Origin: Limibacter armeniacum
GTDB taxonomy: Bacteria; Bacteroidota; Bacteroidia; Cytophagales; Flammeovirgaceae
Reading direction: 5' to 3'
Assembly (NCBI RefSeq): GCF_036880985.1
Contig: NZ_JBAJNO010000009.1
Coordinates: forward strand, 3,198,501 to 3,262,500
Length of the DNA: 64,000 nucleotides
The notes under the pieces are model-generated. The model was not told the DNA's origin and searched no databases. It saw nothing but the letters and a program-made list of their open reading frames with translations. Below, in pieces: positions 1-7,941 of this stretch. How positions within the stretch are numbered: position 1 is the stretch's first letter; every line of letters begins with the position of its first letter. A program made the position numbers and the translations under genes.

Positions 1-715
<715 letters not shown>

Positions 716-728
716 CTTCGCTTTTCTT

Positions 729-747
729 CTGCCCGCAAGGCGGGCAG
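729..747 (+). other. Hairpin in the 23S-5S spacer
   Basis: CTGCCCGC and GCGGGCAG form an 8-bp GC-rich stem closed by a 3-base loop between the 23S and 5S genes. There is no T-run, so it is more likely a processing or spacer structure of the rRNA precursor than a terminator. The processing role is inferred from position only. Confidence 0.5.
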
Positions 748-805
748 GCCTCCAGGCAGTATGATACTATAAAAATCAAAGAAACAGAAAGCCTTTCAAA
801 AGCCT

Positions 806-918
806 TCATGGCGGTGAGAGCGCGGGTGAACACCTCTTCCCATTCCGAACAGAGCAGTTAAGCCCCGCAGCGCCGATGGTACTGGGATAACACCCGGGAG
901 AGTAGGTCACTGCCAGTC
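806..918 (+). rRNA. rrf: 5S ribosomal RNA
   Basis: The sequence carries typical 5S elements: a CCATTCCGAACAG block near 840-852, AGCGCCGATGGTACT near 870-884, and the closing GAGAGTAGGTCACTGCCAG. The ends are placed by the pairing of the first and last arms and are uncertain by a few bases. It follows the 23S gene on the same strand and is followed directly by an intrinsic terminator. Confidence 0.93.
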
Positions 919-930
919 TTATACAAGCAC

Positions 931-969
931 AAAGCCTTGCACATATCAATATGTCGCAAGGCTTTTTTA
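931..969 (+). terminator. Intrinsic terminator of the rRNA operon
   Basis: AAAGCCTTGC and GCAAGGCTTT form a 9-10 bp stem, with an inner ACATAT/ATATGT extension around a short loop, followed by a run of T. It lies just after the 5S gene and just before the stop codon of the converging hydrolase gene. Confidence 0.9.
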
Positions 970-971
970 GT

Positions 972-1757
972 TTAAGAGGAGATAGTCTTCAAGAAATTTA
1001 GTGATAGAAGATTAAATTGTTCTGGGCATTCAACATTAACTACATGTCCACAGGATTTAATAATATGTAGTGTCGAGAATTGATGATGGTTTACCGTCTT
1101 TCTTACAAGTGGCAAAAACATATAGTCTTCTTCACCCATAATATATAAAGTAGGTACAGGGACTTCATGAGAACGAAGATGCTTAAGAAGGGGAGATAGC
1201 TGAGAGGTTAGCTTAAACCACCTCATAATTTCTGCTCTTGAGAGTTTTTTTGCTTCACGGATGAAAAGCATTCTGGATTCGCGATTTCTTCTTCTAGGCA
1301 TAAGAATAAAAGCGTAGAAGGAATATAACCATATAAAGGGTACAATACTTTTTACTTGGTCAGCAAGCCAAAGCAGAATGCTGGAACGAATATTAAGTTG
1401 GGTGACTGCACCCCCTAGTATCATACTCAGAACTTTATCAGGATGATACTCTGCAATGACTCGAGTGATGATGGTACCTAAAGAAATTCCAATGAAATGA
1501 GCTTTATGAATGGATAGTTCATCCATAATGTTAATTACATCTTGTCCTATATCTTTAAAGGTGTAAACATTTTCGGTGACATGATCCGGTAGCTTTTGTG
1601 ATTTACCGTGTCCTCTGAGGTCAATAAGCAGTAGATTAAAGTGTTTTTGATACTCTCTAAGCTGTTTGAACCAAATAGCTGAGCTACCTCCAACGCCATG
1701 AATAAAGACAACCCAAGTGTTACTTGAGGGATGATTGTATGTTTTTGAATACAACAT
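972..1757 (-). CDS. Alpha/beta-fold hydrolase
   Basis: A 261-residue serine hydrolase of the alpha/beta fold; the substrate cannot be read from sequence. The oxyanion HG motif is at residues 20-21, the nucleophile elbow GISLGT puts the serine at about 92, an acidic residue follows in GEEDY near 210, and the catalytic histidine is in CGHVVN near 238. No signal peptide is visible, so it is probably cytoplasmic. It converges on the rRNA operon and has no operon partner. Esterases, epoxide hydrolases and MhpC-like C-C hydrolases share this pattern. The fold call is firm, the specific activity open. Confidence 0.8.
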   Translation of the reverse strand: MLYSKTYNHPSSNTWVVFIHGVGGSSAIWFKQLREYQKHFNLLLIDLRGHGKSQKLPDHVTENVYTFKDIGQDVINIMDELSIHKAHFIGISLGTIITRVIAEYHPDKVLSMILGGAVTQLNIRSSILLWLADQVKSIVPFIWLYSFYAFILMPRRRNRESRMLFIREAKKLSRAEIMRWFKLTSQLSPLLKHLRSHEVPVPTLYIMGEEDYMFLPLVRKTVNHHQFSTLHIIKSCGHVVNVECPEQFNLLSLNFLKTISS

Positions 1758-2135
1758 ATAAGAAAAATCGAATATCTGTCTATATCAAACAAGATAGCAG
1801 AATCCACAAGACTAAGTAGTAAATAGTCGTTAGGTGAAATCTTGTTATAATTTGATAAAACTTCAGATTAACATTTATTTACTTGATAATGAGTGAATTG
1901 TAGTGTTTTTTTGAACTTTGAGAGTAATATTAATAGAAATAATACAATTACTTGACATAGGAATACATGTCTGTGTGACATACCTGCAAGAATTTATGAA
2001 TTGTAATTTTTTATAAATATCTGAGGAAACCTTCCAGAATGGTTGCGTTAAAAGGATTAAAAACATAAATTTGCAGGCCTTTTGAAGTGGTTGATTACGA
2101 GAATATTAGGTCTAGAAACACAAAATTTTAGAACA
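1758..2135. other. Divergent intergenic region
   Basis: This AT-rich stretch separates the leftward hydrolase from the rightward HU-like gene. The only feature I can support is the promoter at 2043-2073. A longer reading frame for the HU gene could start at 2082, but family alignment and promoter position argue for GTG at 2136. I see no RNA gene or repeat. Confidence 0.6.
2043..2073 (+). promoter_or_regulatory. Bacteroidota-type promoter of the HU-like gene
   Basis: TTG at 2043-2045 and TAAATTTG at 2066-2073 are separated by 20 bases, matching the Bacteroidota housekeeping consensus (TTG, about 19, TAnnTTTG). Transcription would begin near 2080, giving a leader of about 55 bases before the GTG start at 2136. 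Confidence 0.7.
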
Positions 2136-2444
2136 GTGACAAAAGCGGAAGTAATTAATGAGATCTCGAACCAGACAGGTCTGGACAAAAATGATGTTAC
2201 ATTAACAGTAGAGGCGTTTTTCAAAGTAGTGAAGAGCAAAATGGCAGATGGCGAGAACATCTACGTGAGAGGCTTCGGTAGCTTTGTGAACAAGAGAAGA
2301 GCTAGCAAAATTGGTAGAGATATCTCTAAAAACACGTCAATCAGTATTCCTGAACACTATATTCCAAGCTTTAAGCCGTCCAAGTCATTTGTTGAGAAAA
2401 TCAAAAACAGTGATAAGGTGAAGCTTGCAAACGGAAACAAGTAA
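2136..2444 (+). CDS. HU/IHF-family DNA-binding protein
   Basis: A small nucleoid protein of 102 residues that would bind DNA as a dimer. After the start the protein reads MTKAEVINEISNQTG, the usual HU N-terminus; the beta-arm region has GFGSF followed by a basic stretch, then the family's C-terminal helix with FKPSK. The GTG start at 2136 is chosen because a longer frame from 2082 adds 18 unrelated residues and begins almost on the predicted transcription start. HU-like genes are commonly near a TPR gene and RNase G in this phylum, as here. Which HU/IHF paralogue it is cannot be told. Confidence 0.88.
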   Translation: MTKAEVINEISNQTGLDKNDVTLTVEAFFKVVKSKMADGENIYVRGFGSFVNKRRASKIGRDISKNTSISIPEHYIPSFKPSKSFVEKIKNSDKVKLANGNK

Positions 2445-2470
2445 TCAGCCAAATTGATTAAAGACATTAT

Positions 2471-2513
2471 AAGGTTCCGTATATTCTAGCCACCGAGTTG
2501 GAGTACGGACCTT
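2471..2513 (+). terminator. Hairpin after the HU-like gene
   Basis: AAGGTTCCGTA and TACGGACCTT form a 10-bp stem with one bulge around a 22-base loop. The T-run comes only 12 bases later, so this is a weak terminator or a transcript-end stabiliser between the HU-like and TPR genes. Confidence 0.45.
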
Positions 2514-2546
2514 TATAAATGTCTGTTTTTTTTTAATATCTAAGCT

Positions 2547-3380
2547 ATGTCAAGATCCCAAGTAATAGTTTTGGCTGCTTCGGCAGTGGTAGTAGTAGGA
2601 TTGGCTCTGATGCCAAGAGCTGTAGTGAAAAACAACAACAAACAAGTTGAAGGAACGACTGCAGAAGCTGCTGCACCAGCGCAAAAAGATACACAGCCTA
2701 CGACTCATCAGGCCAATATACCTGCTGAAGTGTTATCAAACATTGAGGCACAGAAAGAGGTGTACAATACAGCTGGTGATGAGCGTGAAAAACGGGCAGG
2801 TCTTGACGAGTTGATCGCTACCTTCAAGGAAATTAATCGTTATGATAGCGCAGCTTATTATGCTGAGCAGTTCAGTATTGAGTATCCTAAGTCAGCATAT
2901 ATTTTGAAAGCGGGTGACATCTATTATGAGGCATTCACTTTCGCACTAGATGCAGAAAAGGTGGCTGAGATGGCGAAAAAAACGCAACAGCTTTTTGAAA
3001 AATATCTGGAAGCCAACCCAAAAGATCTTGATGTTAAGGTGAAATTGGGTATGACATATGTACCGACAGCTAACCCTATGCAGGGTATTGCGATGATTCG
3101 GGAGGTATTGAATGAAGAACCTGACCAAAAGCTTGCTTTATTTAACCTTGGATTGCTTGCAATCCAGTCAGGGCAGTTTGACAAGGGTGTTGGAAGGTTC
3201 AAGAGGCTTACAGAATTAGATAAAGAGGATATGCAAAGCTGGTTCTATTTAGGGCTTTGCTATAAGGAGACAGGAAAAGAAGCTGAAGCTATCGAAGTAC
3301 TGGAGCACGTGAAAAAGAATGTGAAGGAGCCTCAGATTATTACTTCAGTGAATCAGTATCTAGAAGAACTGAAGCACTAA
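2547..3380 (+). CDS. Membrane-anchored TPR protein
   Basis: A 277-residue protein with one N-terminal hydrophobic segment (about residues 5-20) that probably anchors it in the inner membrane. A low-complexity Ala/Thr/Gln linker (about 30-60) follows, then at least three tetratricopeptide repeats between about 90 and 265, for example the helix pair around ALFNLGLLAIQSGQFDKGVG. TPR units mediate protein-protein contacts; no enzymatic motif is present. It lies between the HU-like gene and the small ribosomal protein and RNase G, a neighbourhood I recall from other Bacteroidota. The partner is unknown. Confidence 0.8.
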   Translation: MSRSQVIVLAASAVVVVGLALMPRAVVKNNNKQVEGTTAEAAAPAQKDTQPTTHQANIPAEVLSNIEAQKEVYNTAGDEREKRAGLDELIATFKEINRYDSAAYYAEQFSIEYPKSAYILKAGDIYYEAFTFALDAEKVAEMAKKTQQLFEKYLEANPKDLDVKVKLGMTYVPTANPMQGIAMIREVLNEEPDQKLALFNLGLLAIQSGQFDKGVGRFKRLTELDKEDMQSWFYLGLCYKETGKEAEAIEVLEHVKKNVKEPQIITSVNQYLEELKH

Positions 3381-3605
3381 AAATTGAGTAAGGAAAGAGG
3401 ATGGTGACAAGAATAACGAGAAGGTAAATACCCTGAGGGGGATTTAGAAGTTAAAGACCTGATTCTTTTAAAGGTAAATTGCCTAAGAAAAGTCGGAATT
3501 TAATAAATAAAGCTTTACCTTGCGTCTTGTTTTGAACTTTGAAAGCCTTTAATGGCTTTTTAATATAGAAGGTGAAATTTTTTATAAACTTAAACTGTAA
3601 AGCAT

Positions 3606-3701
3606 ATGCCTTGCGGAAAGAAAAGAAAAAGACATAAGATCGCAACTCACAAGAGAAAGAAGAGACTTAGAAAAAACAGACATAAGAAGAAGAACTCATA
3701 A
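3606..3701 (+). CDS. Tiny basic AURKAIP1/COX24-domain ribosomal protein
   Basis: A 31-residue ORF, MPCGKKRKRHKIATHKRKKR and on to RHKKKNS, is almost all Lys, Arg and His. It matches the short AURKAIP1/COX24-domain proteins of Bacteroidota, relatives of mitochondrial mS38 and of actinobacterial bS22 that bind the small ribosomal subunit. It is too short for ordinary gene callers. It lies just upstream of RNase G and is followed by a hairpin. The family match is from memory of the sequence pattern; the composition and complete reading frame are seen directly. Confidence 0.82.
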   Translation: MPCGKKRKRHKIATHKRKKRLRKNRHKKKNS

Positions 3702-3719
3702 GTCTTTTTCGCCAATCAG

Positions 3720-3764
3720 GACCTTGATTTGACAGGTAAATTACTCCTGTTTTAAATCAAGGTC
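3720..3764 (+). terminator. Hairpin after the small ribosomal protein gene
   Basis: GACCTTGATTT and AAATCAAGGTC form a perfect 11-bp stem, with an inner ACAG/CTGT pairing in the loop. A short T-run follows 7 bases later. It probably ends the transcript of the 31-residue gene, leaving RNase G to start from its own promoter. Confidence 0.6.
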
Positions 3765-3878
3765 TGTGGCGTTTTTATGGGGTTTTCTCATTTGTTTGTG
3801 AATGAGGTATTGCAGACGGCGGTACCTAGAAATTTATTGTACTGACTAACAAGAGTGTAATCCTAAACTTTTATCGAG

Positions 3879-5438
3879 TTGAGTAATGAATTAATTATCA
3901 ATTCTACTCAAAATGGTGGTCGTATAGCACTGCTTCGTGATAAAAGTCTTGTTGAACTTCATTACGACAGCGAGGACAGCAAATTTCAGGTTGGTGATAT
4001 CTACTTGGGAGTTGTCCGAAAAGTCGTACCAGGGCTAAATGCAGCCTTTATCGACATTGGATATGATAAAGATGCCTTTTTGCATTACCTGGATCTTGGA
4101 CCTCGTATTCGGTCTCTTCAAAAATTCATTAAACTTGCCCAAGGTAAACACCACAAGCATGTCGGTTATAAGTTAGGTGATTTCCGTATGGAGCCTGAAA
4201 TCGACAAGCTGGGTAAAATCAATGAAGTATTTAAGCAAAATCAGCGCGTACTTGTACAAGTTGTCAAAGAACCAATCTCTACGAAAGGTCCTAGACTGTC
4301 TTGTGAGCTGTCTATTGCAGGAAGATACCTTGTATTGGTTCCATTTTCTAACTCCATTAATATATCGAAGAAAATCACGGATGCTTCAGAACGGAAACGC
4401 CTGATGCGCTTGATCTCTTCCATTAAGCCTGAAAACTTTGGAGTCATTATCAGAACAGTAGCTGAAGGAAAAGATGTTGCTGAACTGGATCGGGACCTGA
4501 GGGACCTGATAGAAAAATGGAAAAGAGGAGTGGAGTTACTCAAAACAGCCAAGCCAAGACAAAAGGTAATTGGTGAAATGAGCCGAGCCACATCCATGTT
4601 GAGGGATATTCTGAACGAATCATTTGACAGTATTACAGTTGATGATTCAGAAGCCTTTGAGGAAATCAAGAAGTTTATCAAGACCATCGCTCCTGATAAG
4701 GAGAAAATCGTAAAGCACTATACTGGCAAAGCCAAGATTTTTGAGCAATTTGGAATTGAGAAACAACTGAAAACACTCTTCGGGCAAACGGTTAGTCTGC
4801 CAAGCGGAGGGTATTTGGTGATCGAGCATACTGAGGCTCTTCATGTTATTGACGTGAATAGCGGAAACAAGTCAAATGCAGAGACAGACCAAGAGACAAC
4901 AGCTTTTAACGTCAACCTAGAAGCAGCGAGTGAGATCGCAAGACAACTCAGACTGCGAGATATGGGAGGCATCATCGTCATTGACTTTATTGACATGAAA
5001 AAAGCTGAGCACAGGAAAGCGGTGTATGACCACATGAAGAAGGAAATGAAGTCCGACCGCTCCAAATATACTGTGCTACCACTCAGCAAATTTGGTTTGA
5101 TGCAGATCACAAGACAGCGGGTTAGACCTGAACTCAATATCAAGACTCAGGAAAAATGCCCGACTTGCAATGGAACCGGAAAAATCACCGCATCGATCAT
5201 GATCTCTGATCAGATTGAGTCAGACGTTGAATACATTCTGGGAAAACAAAACGAAAAAAATGTTACACTGTACTTACACCCATATCTCTACAGCTATTTC
5301 ATGGTAGGCATTCCTTCCAAACGCATGAAGTGGTTTATGAAATACTTTAAATGGGTCAAACTTGTACAGGATTCATCGTTAGGAATTTCGGAATACAGAT
5401 TTGTCAATCATCTTAATGAAGTAATCGAAATTTCCTGA
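3879..5438 (+). CDS. rng: Ribonuclease G (Rng/RNase E family)
   Basis: A 519-residue endoribonuclease of the RNase E/G family, which matures rRNA 5' ends and starts mRNA decay. An S1-like domain spans about residues 37-130. The metal-binding acidic residues sit in IDVNSG (D325) and VIDFIDM (D369), and the zinc-link motif CPTCNGTG has cysteines at 427 and 430. The length fits RNase G, without the long scaffold tail of RNase E. The start is TTG at 3879; the protein then opens SNELIINSTQNG, as in relatives. It is followed by a strong terminator. Confidence 0.94.
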   Translation: MSNELIINSTQNGGRIALLRDKSLVELHYDSEDSKFQVGDIYLGVVRKVVPGLNAAFIDIGYDKDAFLHYLDLGPRIRSLQKFIKLAQGKHHKHVGYKLGDFRMEPEIDKLGKINEVFKQNQRVLVQVVKEPISTKGPRLSCELSIAGRYLVLVPFSNSINISKKITDASERKRLMRLISSIKPENFGVIIRTVAEGKDVAELDRDLRDLIEKWKRGVELLKTAKPRQKVIGEMSRATSMLRDILNESFDSITVDDSEAFEEIKKFIKTIAPDKEKIVKHYTGKAKIFEQFGIEKQLKTLFGQTVSLPSGGYLVIEHTEALHVIDVNSGNKSNAETDQETTAFNVNLEAASEIARQLRLRDMGGIIVIDFIDMKKAEHRKAVYDHMKKEMKSDRSKYTVLPLSKFGLMQITRQRVRPELNIKTQEKCPTCNGTGKITASIMISDQIESDVEYILGKQNEKNVTLYLHPYLYSYFMVGIPSKRMKWFMKYFKWVKLVQDSSLGISEYRFVNHLNEVIEIS

Positions 5439-5546
5439 ACCAAGAAGTATTATTAGTAATATTGATGTGTGCCAAAAACTTTTTATAACCTGCCAACAGA
5501 TTTAAAAAAGTACACAATCAACTATTACGATTTTAAAAGCATTCAG

Positions 5547-5577
5547 ACCCGACAGAACTATCTGTCGGGTTTTTTTT
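5547..5577 (+). terminator. Strong intrinsic terminator after rng
   Basis: ACCCGACAGA and TCTGTCGGGT form a perfect 10-bp stem with a 4-base loop followed by 8 T. It lies about 110 bases after the rng stop codon. Confidence 0.92.
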
Positions 5578-5641
5578 ATTCCTATCTTAAAGGATTATTC
5601 CTTTATAGCATTGCCTTTTTTTTCATAAAAACCAGAATAAT

Positions 5642-5947
5642 ATGGAACCTTCAGTGCAGTTTATTAATAATCAGGAGAAGAAACGTTTTGAGGTTGATAT
5701 CAATGGATATCTAGCCTTTATGGAGTATAAACTAACCAACCATGGTGACTTGTACATCTTGTATACAGAAGTGCCACCAGAGCTAAAAGGTCAGGGCATT
5801 GCGACAAAGATGGCTGCCAATGTGATTACGTTATTGCAACAAAATAACTGGAAGCTGATACCACTCTGTCCGTTTATGGCGGCTTATATGGAAAGACACC
5901 CTGAGTTTAGGTTTCTGATATCAGAAAAGGCTAAGCCAAGGGGCTGA
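5642..5947 (+). CDS. Short GNAT-type N-acetyltransferase (YjdJ-like)
   Basis: A 101-residue protein of the compact GNAT subfamily (Acetyltransf_CG/YjdJ type). The core has the pattern ILYTEVPPELKGQGIATKMA (about residues 40-59), where the K-G-Q-G-I-A acetyl-CoA pyrophosphate loop is clear, followed by an LIPLCPFMAAY strand and a PEF near the end. The length is normal for this subfamily. It stands alone after the rng terminator. The acceptor is unknown for most members. Confidence 0.82.
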   Translation: MEPSVQFINNQEKKRFEVDINGYLAFMEYKLTNHGDLYILYTEVPPELKGQGIATKMAANVITLLQQNNWKLIPLCPFMAAYMERHPEFRFLISEKAKPRG

Positions 5948-6229
5948 TTTTATGCTTTGAGTTTTGTGTAGGTCACTGGTTGAATGCATCAGTATTATAA
6001 TTTGTTATACAGTTAGCCTGGTAGGCTATTTTGAACAAGACAGCCTCTTTATTGTTAAGAAGAACAACAGAGGTGTAGAGTTGTAAATGGCTGCTTATCA
6101 GTTTGATGATGAGTTTTGTGATCCGCATTCAATCTGTAGGGTGAAGCTATTTAGGCAACTCTACCTATCTGGTTTCAAACTTACTATTCCTTATTCTTAT
6201 CTACACAAACCAAAAAAATCAGCGATTTT

Positions 6230-6673
6230 ATGAGACAGAGTTCACTTACGGGAGGGGCTATCATGTTTACGGGGTACCTTCTGTTCTTCATTATTATGCG
6301 CGCACTAGGACTTTTGGAAGTCGTAGAGTTGAGAGCCATTAATTTTATATTTCTAATAGCAGGTGTGTATACTGCCATTTCGTTGGAAAAGAAACACCTA
6401 GGTTGGGGGTTTACTTATTTTCAGGGACTGGGAGCTGGTATTGAAGCAACGGTACTAGGGGTCATGCCCTTTGCTGTTTTTATCTTTGTTTATCTCTCAT
6501 GGATAGACCCTGAGTTTATGGTCTATATACGGGAGCATGAACCACTAGGTCATTACATTACACCATTTATGGCAGCATTTGTCATAGTGATTGAGGGGTG
6601 TGCTTCGGGTTTTATCTCAGCTTATACAATAATGCAGTATGTAAAAGCCCATACTGCACATCCTCATGAATAG
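6230..6673 (+). CDS. DUF4199-like four-helix membrane protein
   Basis: A 147-residue protein with four predicted membrane segments (about residues 9-29, 35-53, 72-95 and 112-135). The GWGFTYFQGLGAGIEA stretch before helix 3 and the WIDPEF after it resemble DUF4199 proteins, common in Bacteroidota and without known function. It is followed by its own terminator, so it is probably transcribed singly. The DUF4199 match is moderate; membrane topology is the secure part. Confidence 0.6.
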   Translation: MRQSSLTGGAIMFTGYLLFFIIMRALGLLEVVELRAINFIFLIAGVYTAISLEKKHLGWGFTYFQGLGAGIEATVLGVMPFAVFIFVYLSWIDPEFMVYIREHEPLGHYITPFMAAFVIVIEGCASGFISAYTIMQYVKAHTAHPHE

Positions 6674-6699
6674 CATCAAAATAAAATTACCTTGACAAG

Positions 6700-6729
6700 C
6701 AGTTACTCTTTTGGGTAACTGTTTTTTTA
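6700..6729 (+). terminator. Intrinsic terminator
   Basis: CAGTTAC and GTAACTG pair around a 7-base loop, followed by 7 T, just after the DUF4199-like gene. Confidence 0.82.
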
Positions 6730-6813
6730 TGTACACAGTAATCTTGTATCGCCCCATTTGTTTATGAGAAAGTGGTAGCTACCTTTGTGCCCCAAAGCAC
6801 ACTATCTCATCTT

Positions 6814-7365
6814 ATGAAAAAATTAAGTCGGAAAGTATCATTCTTCCTTCTGATTCACCTTCATATTACTTTTTTATCAGCCATTCTTTTTGAACGGATG
6901 GAGGTGTTCATTGCAATAGGGAGTATGATTGTATTGTTTCTACTAATGGGTTTCTCATATCTGAAATCCCCATTACACGAACATGACCACACAGTTGAAG
7001 ATTATTCTTTGATTGTCTTTGTCATGCTTGGAGCATCAGCCTCCTACTGTTTGAATGTTGAAGCTCATTTAGGGCCTGTATTGGCAGCCGGTATAGTGGG
7101 CGTCTTTGCATCTTTTATTCCTAGTTTCAGTAAGAAGTCAGAATTCCTGAAACAGGTACCTCCTGCCTTGTATTGTGGGGCATTTGTGGGGATGTCTCAA
7201 GAAAAGGTTGCTCATGATCATACCTTTATCATAATAGCAAGTTTTGTGTCAGGAATGCTTTTAGTCCACTCCAAAAATGTTTTCAATGGTTTCGGAGGGA
7301 AATTAGGAACAATTGCTTTCGGAGGCGTAACAGTAACTTCTCTCTTTCTATTCTTTTTGTTTTAA
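6814..7365 (+). CDS. Membrane protein of unknown family, first of a tandem pair
   Basis: A 183-residue protein with about five or six hydrophobic segments; I do not recognise the family. The C-terminal 120 residues align with the next gene: both have LNV followed by a (L/Q)GPV turn, a GAxFVGM motif and a GFGGxLGT motif near the C-terminus. The N-terminal part, with a His-rich LHEHDH loop near residue 55, has no counterpart there. ATG at 6814 is preferred to GTG at 6772 because it begins a typical hydrophobic N-terminus. The stop codon is 2 bases before the next start, so the two proteins are probably made together and may form a complex. Confidence 0.7.
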   Translation: MKKLSRKVSFFLLIHLHITFLSAILFERMEVFIAIGSMIVLFLLMGFSYLKSPLHEHDHTVEDYSLIVFVMLGASASYCLNVEAHLGPVLAAGIVGVFASFIPSFSKKSEFLKQVPPALYCGAFVGMSQEKVAHDHTFIIIASFVSGMLLVHSKNVFNGFGGKLGTIAFGGVTVTSLFLFFLF

Positions 7366-7367
7366 GT

Positions 7368-7760
7368 ATGAATATTTTTTTGGTAGCAGTAGCTGGTACT
7401 TTAGGGGCTCTGATTACTTTTTGGCTTAATGTAAAGCTTCATCAGGGACCTGTACGTGCCTCTGCATTAGTGGCACTCGTTATTGGACTGGTTTTTTACC
7501 TTTATCCTAATTGCTTAGGCGAATACCTGTCAACTCACCTTCCAATTGTAGTAATAGGAGCTTCATTTGTCGGAATGGCATCGCTTCAGGTTACCCCACA
7601 GTTTAGGTGGGTCGCCCTTTCAGGGTTTGTGTTTTCAATTCTATACTTGAACTCCAGTCGTTTTTTTCAAGGGTTTGGAGGAGCACTGGGTACAGCAGCT
7701 TGTTTGTCTCTCGTATTAGTATTGGGAGTGTCCCACCTTTTTAAGAAAAGGAGCAACTAA
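7368..7760 (+). CDS. Membrane protein of unknown family, second of a tandem pair
   Basis: A 130-residue protein with four predicted membrane helices, related to the C-terminal part of the preceding gene. Shared marks are LNVKLHQGPV (against LNVEAHLGPV), IGASFVGM (against CGAFVGM) and FQGFGGALGT (against FNGFGGKLGT). The pair looks like an old duplication yielding two unequal subunits of a membrane complex, perhaps a transporter; that role is inference. A hairpin follows at 7751-7782, overlapping the end of the coding region. Confidence 0.72.
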   Translation: MNIFLVAVAGTLGALITFWLNVKLHQGPVRASALVALVIGLVFYLYPNCLGEYLSTHLPIVVIGASFVGMASLQVTPQFRWVALSGFVFSILYLNSSRFFQGFGGALGTAACLSLVLVLGVSHLFKKRSN

Positions 7761-7782
7761 CTAAAAAGCAGTTAGCTCTTTT
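7751..7782 (+). terminator. Weak intrinsic terminator after the membrane pair
   Basis: GAGC-CTAACT and AGTTAG-CTC pair with a 2-base bulge around a short loop and are followed by TTTT. It overlaps the last codons of the upstream gene. Confidence 0.55.
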
Positions 7783-7884
7783 AAGTGAAATTACCTTATT
7801 GGACTGTAATGGATAAAGAGAAAACAATGATTGTTGTTATGAGCTTATGAAAGTATTAGTCAGTAATTTAAAAGTGAAAATCCA

Positions 7885-7892
7885 TATATTTG
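7885..7892 (+). promoter_or_regulatory. Possible -7 promoter element before the CstB-like gene
   Basis: TATATTTG matches TAnnTTTG about 50 bases before the ATG at 7942. No clear TTG lies at the expected upstream distance, so the call is tentative. Confidence 0.35.
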
Positions 7893-7941
7893 GGCACCTT
7901 ACCGGCAATGCATTTTTAGACTAATTAGATGTATAACACAC

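Noticed and set aside
5469-5714. 81-codon frame after rng
   Set aside because: It reads through the strong rng terminator and overlaps the GNAT gene in another frame; composition is not protein-like.
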